Shown piece by piece: positions 56,285 to 64,000 of a stretch of DNA of 64,000 nucleotides (within the stretch, counting starts at the first letter, position 1; every line of letters begins with the position of its first letter). The stretch covers positions 11,110,336-11,174,335 of the forward strand of contig NC_083340.1 of assembly GCF_019175385.1 (NCBI RefSeq), given 5' to 3'. Position numbers and translations under genes: made by a program. The notes beneath the pieces were generated by a model. That model had not been told where the DNA came from. It ran no database searches and saw nothing but the letters and a program-made list of their open reading frames with translations. Source of the DNA: Lycium barbarum. Taxonomy: Eukaryota; Streptophyta; Magnoliopsida; Solanales; Solanaceae.

Positions 56285-57813
56285 CTACCAGGGAGCAACA
56301 TCACAAGTTACAGCCAAGAGCCTCTCATCCGAGAAAACATCATTCAACTCAAGATTTCCACTTGGTCTCTCAGCTTCCTCAAGTCGAGATAGATGATCCG
56401 CAACTTGGTTTTCACATCCCCTTCGATCTTTGACCTCAAAGTCAAACTCTTGCAATAACAAGACCCAACGAATCAACCTTGGTTTTGCATCTTTCTTTGT
56501 CATTAAGTATCGCAAAGCCGCATGATCACCTTGGACCCAAGTAGATAGGCCCAGAACTTCTCAAACGCATAGACAATGGCTAGAAGCTCTTGCTCGGTGA
56601 CAGTGTAATTCATTTGAGCTCCATTGAGGGTCTTGCTAACATAATAAATTGGGTGCATGATTTTGTTGTGCCTTAGCCCAAGTACCGCACCAATAGCAAA
56701 GCCGCTTGCACCACACATGAGCTCAAATGGCATTGACCAATCCGGTGATACAATAATTGGAGTGGAGGTTAGCATGTCCTTCAAACCATTAAATGCCTTA
56801 AGGCATTTTTCATCAAATGCAAACTTAGCTTCTTTTTCTAGAAGCTTACACATCGGGTTGGCGATCTTGGTGAAATATTTTATAAATCGCCGATAGAAAC
56901 CAGCATGTCCCAAGAAACTGCGAACCCCCTTTACAGAGATTGGTGGAGGGATCTTGGCTATTACATCAACTTTTGCTCGATCTACCTCAATGCCCTTCTC
57001 GGAAATCTTATGGCCTAGGACAATCCCTTCCGTCACCATAAAATGACATTTCTCCCAATTAAGTACAAGGTTGGTGTCTTCACACCACTTCAATACCCTA
57101 CCGAGATTGGCAAGACATTCATCAAAGGAGTCACTAACAACAGAAAAATCATCCATGAAGACTTCCAAGAAATCTTCTACCATATCTGAGAAAATAGACA
57201 TCATACACCGTTGGAAAGTAGTCGGGGCATTGCATAAGCCGAAAGGCATGCAGCTAAAAGCAAAAGTTCCATAAGGACAGGTGAAGGTGGTCTTCTCTTG
57301 GTCCTCTAATGCAATGTTGATTTGGTTATACCCCGAGTACCCATCCAAAAAGTAGTAGTAAGCTCTTCCAGCTAGCCGATCAAGCATTTGATCAATAAAA
57401 GGCATAGGGAAATGGTCTTTACAAGTTGTGGTGTTCAGCTTCCGGTAGTCCATACACACTCGCCATCCGGTGACTGTCCTTGTAGGAATCAGCTCATTCT
57501 TAGAGTTAGGGACAACAGTGATGCCCCCCTTCTTTGGCACACATTGCACCGGACTAACCCATGGACTATTTGCAATTGGGTACACAACACCCGCATCCAA
57601 CCACTTGATTATCTCTTTCTTCACCACTTCTTGCATAGGTGGGTTGAGCCTCCTTTGATGCTCGACACTTGATGAACTATTCTCCTCAAGCTCAATTTGA
57701 TGCTCACAAATACCGGAGGGAATTCCCCTAGTATCTGCAATAGTCCACCCGATATATCTTCGATACTCCAGCAACACTTCAAGCACTTTCTGAGTTTGGT
57801 CCTCACTTAACAA
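56285..57813 (-). pseudogene. Athila reverse transcriptase and RNase H
   Basis: The frame 57813-56503 holds RT motifs GWRVCMDYRKLNTTT, DGYSGYNQINIA, MPFGLCNAPTTFQ and the catalytic FMDDFSV (about residue 217), then the connection (GVRSFLGHAGFYRRFIK). RNase H begins LMCGASGFAIGAVLG, where the first catalytic Asp of the usual CDAS is Gly. After YLLGSKVI a small deletion shifts the frame, and [20 protein letters not shown] with VADHLSRLE continues at 56515-56285. RT looks complete but the enzyme as a whole is broken. Confidence 0.92.
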
Positions 57814-57936
57814 AGATGAGAGAATAATCGGTAAAGTATTATCTGGGCCAAGAAAAGCATACTTCAGATGAGAGGGTAGTAGCTTGAGCTCAAGTTTTGG
57901 AGGCTCAATAATCGAAGGCTTAGCCGGAGGAGTGGT
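57814..57936 (-). pseudogene. Linker between Athila protease and RT
   Basis: The same frame joins protease and RT. It is closed only by a TGA at 57939-57937 (after DLDK) and reads PPKLELKLLPSHLKYAFLGP, the conserved linker before Athila RT. One nonsense change therefore separates the two modules. Confidence 0.75.
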
Positions 57937-58560
57937 TCATTTATCAAGATCAACAGATAGTTTCTTCACCTCATAAGAGTATGAACCCTGGCCAGTGAGA
58001 GAATTAACTACCTCAATATACCCGTGCATATTATTCACCTCGAAGTTCACCAGGATAGCCGAAAGCGTCTCATCAAAATGCTCTTCTTCTAACTGATGCT
58101 CCACCGCTTCGTCTATCTCATCGAATGAATCAACGACCGAAATGCTCTCATAAGAACTAGGCAACTTTAACCCCTTGCTAGCTTGGAAGGTTACTTCTTC
58201 ATTATTGACACGGACTTTTATTTCATTCTTTTTCGAGTCCATCAGGGCTCTCCCAGTAGCGATAAATGGCCTTCCCAAGATAATTGGAACTTCTTTGTCA
58301 ACTGCACAATCCAGGATGACAAAATCTGCCGGTAATAAGAATTCCCCCACTCTAACAAGGATGTCATCAACAACACCTACCGGTCTTTTTATGGTTCTGT
58401 CAGCCATTTGGAGACGCATGCTCGTTGGTCTAGGTGTTCCTAGACCATCTTGCTTATATATGGCTAGAGGCATCAAATTAATACTAGCGCCATTATCACA
58501 TAAAGCCCGAGCGAAATCATGATGACCGATGGTGAAAGGGATGGTGAAAGCCCCTGGATC
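57937..58560 (-). pseudogene. Athila aspartic protease
   Basis: The minus frame shows ALCDNGASINLMPLAIYKQ, with the active-site Asp near 58497, in place of the more usual CDLGAS. ADFVILDCAVDKEVPIILGR and IATGRALMDSKKNEI follow, the flap and C-terminal lobe seen in Athila proteases. The enzyme would cleave Gag-Pol. The frame opens only shortly before the active site, and the join to gag (58560-58699) has stops and frame changes. Confidence 0.8.
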
Positions 58561-58698
58561 TCCCTTTTCTCCATATTTGACGAGAGATAATAGAACTCAC
58601 AAGGTGGGTGACTCCCACCGTATCATGCTTGATCGGCCTCTTCTTTGTCAACAAATCCTTCAAATAATTAGCAAATCCCGGCATTTCTTAGAATGCGT

Positions 58699-60435
58699 CT
58701 AGGAATGGATATTCATTGACAACCCTTTCAGTTGGTCGTAGAATCGTTGGCACTTGGCATCCTCTGTTCTTTTAATCAATCTTTGTGGAAATGGGGGAGG
58801 AAACTTATATGTTTGAGTCAAGGGTTTAATTGCCCCTCTGACCTTGCTTTTTAGAAAGCTCTCTCTGGTGGCTTTTTCAACACTTGGCTCTTCGCCACCC
58901 TTTTTAACACTAGGGTGCACTTCCTTCTCTCTCTCAACAATAATAGGCACTTCAATTGGTGCCTCTTTTTCTTCTTTAACCTCTTCTTCAATAACCTCAT
59001 CAATGATCAGCTCGACAAGGATAGGTTCAACCACTTTCTGATTTACCGCGTCAAGGACCTTTCCACTTCTGGTGGAAATATCTTTGTATGAAGCAATGTG
59101 ATCTCCTCCACTACCCCTTGGGTTCGTAATTGTGTCACTAGGAAGGCCCCCTCTTTGCGGTGGGTGTTGCTCACGAGAGAGATCTCTCATTTGTGACTCA
59201 AGTTTATAAATCGAAGCGGTGTGAGAGCCTACCACTTCGGTCAAATTTTTCATATTCTTGTCACTCTTTTGCTGGTTGTCCAATATCTTTTCAAGCATAG
59301 ATTCCATCCGAGAGGTTCCTTGATCATTGGAAGGATTTTCTCGCCAATTCTGAGAGTTTGACGTACGGCCTTTTGGTGGAACATAGGCATTTGAATTCCG
59401 ATTACCATAATTGTTATTGTTATAATCCCTCTTGTCCGAACCTCCATATTCATTTCGACCATATTGATTGCTTTGTTATTGGGGTCTCCATGGCTTTTGA
59501 TAACCCCATTGAGAATGATCAATATAATTTGCATCCTCACGTTGTGGCTGCCCCTCAAGATAAGCTTCTTCCGAGACTTGGTACATTCCTGGAGCATGAG
59601 GTGGCATTTCTTCGACAACATTCACACTCTTAGCCTCTTTCTCCGTAAGCCTCTTTGATAATAAATCCACAGTGGTTTGCAATTGAGCGAAAGCATGATC
59701 TCGCTCATGATTTTCTTTGGCCACCGCGGCAATAGAGAGACTACCATATGACAGGACTTCACTATCACTTGAGTGCCAAGCTTGATTATGGGTAGTAAGC
59801 TTATCTAGCAACCTGGTGATGTTGACAAATAATTTGTCCATGAAGCATCCCCAGCTGTAGTGTTGACAGCAATTTGATTCATGGTATCTAACCCCTTGTA
59901 AAACTTCTCGGTGAGGATTGCATCCGGAAATCCATGAGTCGGAGATTGAGCTAGATAATATTTGAAACGCTCCCATGCTGCATACAATTGTTCCCCCGGA
60001 AGTTGCTTGAACTCAAAGATCTTGTCCCGAAGCTCAGCCTTTTTGCATGGTGGGAACCATTTTTTCAAGAATATATTGGCTAACTCGTTCCAGGTATGAA
60101 TAGTATTACTGGGGAGATTTTCATACCATTCCCTTGCTTGGCCAGCCAAGTAATATTTGAATACCCGTAACCACAGTGCATCAACAGGAACAGCACCTTT
60201 AGATTGTTGAGAACATACATGCAGGAAATTCTTCAGGTGTCGGAGTGGGCAATCATCAGCAGAATTTCGGAAATAGCCTTCAAGTTTCAATAACTGATAG
60301 ATAGAACTATCAATTTTGAAATTAGCATTTCCCGTTCTAGGAGGAACTACAGCGATAATGACGATGTCTTTGACCTTGTGAGGTAAGGATGGTCAGCCAG
60401 CTCGAGTGTCAACACGAATCAACTTCTTGGGAATA
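58699..60435 (-). pseudogene. Athila gag, frameshifted
   Basis: The upstream frame from about 60435 (VDTRAG, a TGA, then PSLPHKVKDI) runs into PPRTGNANFKID and the capsid LEGYFRNSADDCPLRHLKNF, VFKYYLAGQAREWYENLP, FEFKQLPGEQLYAAWERFK (60290-59805). A frameshift near 59840 moves to FMDKLFVNITRLLDKLTTHN (59976-59476). A further shift near 59300 leads to a coiled-coil stretch and an acidic linker (VELIIDEVIEEEVKEEKEAP) at 59307-58699, ending in FPPPFPQRLIKR. The order matches Athila Gag, and at least three breaks prevent a full product. Confidence 0.88.
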
Positions 60436-60439
60436 AAAT

Positions 60440-61482
60440 AAAAGAAACATAAAGTGTAAATGATGTTAGTCTCATGAACATATCGAGGTAAAGTCATGAT
60501 CACGTAAAGTCAAGTAAGGCATGTATCAAATAATTCATAAAGTTGTGAAACAAATGTAAACGAGTATATCACACAATAACGCGTCCTAATATGCAAGTGA
60601 CCTCTTTGTGCCAGAGGTAGGCCTAACGTTTGTTTAAAGGGTAAAGTGTGCCATAATACGTCATCCCATTGCTTTTGATTAATTAAACAAATTCTATTTC
60701 CCAAAATAAAGTACAAAAGTAATGTAATATTTATTACATAAGATGTTTCCTAATCTAAGTAAAGTAAATATGACATCTAGCTCCATTTTGTGATACCTTT
60801 AGTCTTCGTCATTTGTTGATCACGGACGTACTCTAATGTGAAATCCATACCTGTCATAGAAACGTTAGTCATTCCCTCCCCTAAAGTTTAATTAGTTAAA
60901 TCAAATAGTCTATATTTAGGCACAGTTATCCTTCAAACATGCACATAAAGTATGATTAGTGTCACTCGGGGTCGTGAACCCGCTTGGACGTTTGGGTAAA
61001 GTCATCTAATGCGCTTAATACTCCAAGGGTATTAAACTTCTTAGGTCATGAAATGTATGCTCTTAATAAAGGGTGTTGGTTTAGCTCTATCTTAGGCTGA
61101 CTAAGAGTTGGCTTCCTATGACACAAGGTTCCCCCAAGCGGACAACTTGGGAGTGGAAAGTTTGTGGCCGTTGACTGCACCACCGATCGACTAAATCCAC
61201 AAGATAAATCCAACTAAAGGGTGATTTAGTAGTGCACGGCCGGGAACCGCGAAACCGCTTTAAGTGTGTGAATTTGTGTGAATTTTCCAGGAGTGGAGGA
61301 AGTATGAACGGAATGACAGTTTATCAAAGCAGTAACATTTAAACAGTTTATATCAAACAAAAAATTAATAGCATGTAAGCAGTTTATAGCATGTGAAAAT
61401 AGTTTAAGTAAAGAAAGTAACTAAGTTAGCACACAAAGTCTAATTAAATCTAAGTTGGTTATGGTTAGAACCTAGGTAGAGG
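60440..61482 (-). other. Ogre 5' leader, adjoining Athila gag
   Basis: Non-coding sequence that on the minus strand follows the primer site of the right Ogre LTR. I see no open frame of substance. The join to Athila gag lies near 60440 but has no visible target duplication, so the cause (deletion, recombination or insertion) is open. Confidence 0.5.
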
Positions 61483-61500
61483 TCCCCAGCGGAGTCGTCA
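61483..61500 (-). other. Primer binding site, tRNA-Arg type
   Basis: On the minus strand TGACGACTCCGCTGGGGA starts three bases after the LTR end. It differs in one early base from the TGGCGACTCC start expected for the 3' end of a plant tRNA-Arg, the usual Ogre/Tat primer. Confidence 0.65.
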
Positions 61501-61503
61501 AGC

Positions 61504-64000
61504 TGTCATATCCCATTTTAACCGGGTTAAAATTAGAAGTACAACTTATTGGTGATTCCTGATTTTGTTTATTTTAAGGAGTCGCCACCTAATTATTTAT
61601 GGTGAATTAGGACACCTAACTTTATTAAAGTTATTTTAAAGTTAACTCTGTTTTAAAAGTCTGCGAAACTTAAGATTCTAGGTAAGGGTTCATTTAGTCT
61701 AAAGGGAAGGTATTAGGCATCCTTTAAGACCCATTAACAATGGTTAACCGACCGGACTTATGATTAGTTAGGCTAAGTGTAAATATGATATTATAGAAAA
61801 GAACATAGCTTTGTAAATGTGGTTAAAATTATAGACAGACCTGTAAGAACGCTATTTAAAGTAGGATTTGTAGAAAAATATCTATTTGTATAAAAGAGGA
61901 TTTTAAGTGCTATTTAAAAGTAAGACTTGCAAAAGATTAATAGTTCAATATAGACTATGTAAAGATTGTTTTAACAAATATATGTTTCAAGCGTTGAAAA
62001 AGAGTTAAAGTGAAGAAGTTATCCACAAAACTAACTTTCCTTTTCATTTCTCAAAATAAGCTAACATTAGTATATAATTTGTGATATTTCGAAAATCCTA
62101 AGATGGTAAGAAAAAAAATGATTCCTTTAACCCAAGAATGTGTAGGCATGCTATTTGAAAATCAATTACTCCAAATAAATGTTATAGATACCATAAATAG
62201 TTTAGAAAATAGAAGTGAATGTAATTTGTCGAATTAACTACCCATTACTAAACTGAAACCCTTAATGTCACTAAGGTTTATCTAAATTAACAAACAAAAA
62301 ATGTTAGTCATACAATACAAGTTAAATGTACGAAAAAAATAAAATGGAGAAGTAAGATGATTTAAACGGGCTCAGCCCATTTAGCAGTGCTGCTGTCCGC
62401 TACTGTTGGGCTTCAGCCCAGTAGTCTTAATGGGTTGCTGAGAACTGTTCACCTTCTATTGGGCTTTGGCCCAGATTTTTTGTTTTCTATTTGTGCTGTG
62501 GACAGAGGCTGAACAGGAAGGAAGTCATGTTGGGCTTGTAGCCCAACGCCAAATGCGGAGGAAGACGAGTCCGAGGGACTCGTATGCGATAGTCATGCAT
62601 AAAAATGAAAAGAAAATGATTAGTATCTACTCAATGAATAAGATTAAACATGTAAAATATAATCTCAAAACAAATCAATAGATTATGTAAAAGTTTGATG
62701 AAAATAAGCAAGGAAGTGCTTTAACCGTTACACGAACTAAACCACCCAAAGGGAGTTATCTTGAACCATATTAAGATCACCTCCTATCATTCATCTCTAA
62801 AGATTTTAATTGTAACAGACCTGAAAACTCAATCTTACTTTTCTTATACACTTATCTTAAACCAATAAAAATTGTCCTTATTGTGTATCAGCCTCTGAAA
62901 CAGTATTCAGATTAATTTTTAGACATTGCTGCCTCAAAGTTTAAAAAAAAAAAACTAAAGGAGCCTCCAAACTATGTTAATGCTATTTTTAAAACAATGA
63001 CGCATAATTTAATCTAAAACACATTAAACAAAGCACATGAAGACATAATGGCATACTATGGTAGAATATAAAAAGGATAAAGAGGGATTTTGGGAATTAC
63101 TAGAGCTTAAAGCAGCACGCAGTTACCTTGGCACAGAGCTAACCAATTTAATAACTCATAACAATGGTTAAGAAGAAGCATATTTTTTGCATATTTAAAG
63201 CCTATTAAAGTATTCAAAACCTCATAGTAATTTGATACACTTCAAATTGGGGAACAACCTCACATTTAAGAGAACAGTGACCATCCCTAAAACCCACCCG
63301 TTAGCCAACTGTGAATTCTACTTAGGCTAGATCCCATAAATTAACATGCTCTTAGTCAAATAACATGATCAGATATCATTCTTAACATGGTTCAGGTGGC
63401 AGGTAAAGCACATCTTAAGTTCTTGTCCACAACATGCATTTCAAACAGAACATATACGATATTGCTAAACCACAACAACAAGGGACCTTAACCAAAACAG
63501 ACATATGAGAACAGGCATAATCCTACCAAATTACAAAACGTACTACTAATAACACAAGCATAGAAACAAACAGCTTTAAGGAGAGTAAGATGGGACAGAA
63601 ACCACACTAATATGATATCCTTCTGTGACAAACTCAAATCCTTCTCAAACAGCATAAGTAGACAGTTCATATTTTTACCCCGAGAACGAATAATCCACGT
63701 AGCTAACCTAGTTGTAGTCCTTAAATAGATCTTGTTAGACATTACACGTATACAACATACATTTTACCCTTAAGCAGCCTAGATATATATTTAATTACGA
63801 GAGACCCTTGCAAGCCAGTATGGACTCGAATAACCATAAATAGAGATAACATTTACAAACCAATGGCCTAAACATATACCTAGGCATTTGCAGAGAAAGG
63901 GATTCAAACAAACAAGCCCCATTTCAGATTTAGGATAGCATATGTATAGTTAAACAATTACTCTGACCCGACATTTCACACTAACGGTCATAGCTAATCA
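61504..64000 (-). mobile_element. 5' LTR of right Ogre element (partial)
   Basis: The plus-strand view begins TGTCATATCCCATTTTAACC, the complement of an LTR end. Blocks GGAGTCGCCACCTAATTATT, GTGAATTAGGACACCTAA and GGAAGGTATTAGGCATCC match the left LTR end (7850-8108) in reverse. The LTR continues past the window edge. Near 62370-62550 GGGCTTCAGCCCAG-type short palindromes (GGGCTnnAGCCC) recur four or five times. Confidence 0.8.

Larger units (their letters stand above)
44577..60440 (-). mobile_element. Athila-type element, degenerate, 5' LTR missing
   Basis: In minus orientation: gag, protease, RT/RNase H, integrase, a long spacer, an extra ORF, a second spacer, a polypurine tract and the 3' LTR. 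Sequence texture of Gag, RT (FMDDFSV) and integrase fits the Athila lineage. Every coding part has stops or frameshifts, and a solo LTR interrupts the integrase. The gag side is joined to leader sequence of an Ogre element and not to an Athila LTR, so the element is truncated or chimeric at its 5' end. Confidence 0.85.

Overview
This window is eukaryotic, almost certainly a dicot plant nuclear genome and most likely Solanaceae. The reasons are several plant-specific LTR-retrotransposon lineages (Tork/Tnt1-type Copia, Tekay chromovirus, Athila, Ogre/Tat), an RTE-type LINE tail with a (TTG)n end of the kind very common in Solanaceae, CACTA, MULE and hAT derivatives, and AT-rich intergenic DNA. 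It is a transposon-dense intergenic region. I find no intact host gene. The only complete protein-coding frame is the Copia polyprotein.

Layout, left to right. (1) 1-8108: the 3' part of an Ogre/Tat element on the + strand. It has a decayed gag, no pol, several tandem arrays in the 3' untranslated part (a three-unit 61-bp array, a 29-bp array and a large 102-104-bp array built of about 34-bp subunits), a polypurine tract and a 3.3-kb 3' LTR. (2) 8109-12191: two tandem diverged copies (A, B) of a host segment. Copy B carries a 1.08-kb MULE-type element with about 277-bp terminal inverted repeats. (3) 12192-22324: a complete, very young Tekay chromovirus (2455-bp LTRs, TSD GCAAC) whose gag-pol has only two in-frame stops. 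(4) 22325-24571: host sequence with exon-like pieces, a RAD23-like fragment and a 62-bp retroposed tail with a perfect 14-bp target duplication. (5) 24572-29670: a complete, apparently intact Tork-type Copia element (541-bp LTRs, TSD AGTTA) with duplicated ocs-like palindromes in its promoter. (6) 29671-35298: a MULE-type MITE, old LTR remnants and two more copies (C, D) of the host segment. (7) 35299-38454: a non-autonomous CACTA element (TSD TAC) with about a dozen palindromic subterminal motifs at its right end. (8) 38455-43803: host DNA with further partial copies of the segment, a hAT-like MITE, microsatellites and the 3' end of an RTE LINE. (9) 43804-60440: a truncated gypsy LTR followed by a large Athila element on the - strand: 3' LTR, spacer, an extra ORF in the env position, palindrome-rich spacer, then integrase, RT/RNase H, protease and gag, all broken. 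A 3.3-kb solo LTR (TSD TCGAC) lies in the integrase catalytic-glutamate codon. (10) 60440-64000: 5' leader, tRNA-Arg-type primer site and partial 5' LTR of a second Ogre element on the - strand, joined directly to the Athila gag.

The genes do not form a host pathway. They are modules of selfish elements: Gag packages the RNA, protease matures the polyprotein, RT/RNase H copy it, and integrase inserts it (with a chromodomain in Tekay). The insertion order is partly readable. The host segment was duplicated first. Ogre, the MULE element and Tekay then entered its copies, the solo LTR entered the Athila, and the Copia and Tekay copies are the most recent by LTR similarity. The least-explained signals are the palindromic ACGGTCCGTAAC arrays of the Athila, the multi-level tandem array of the Ogre 3' region, the ocs-like Copia promoter and the eroded multi-copy host segment.
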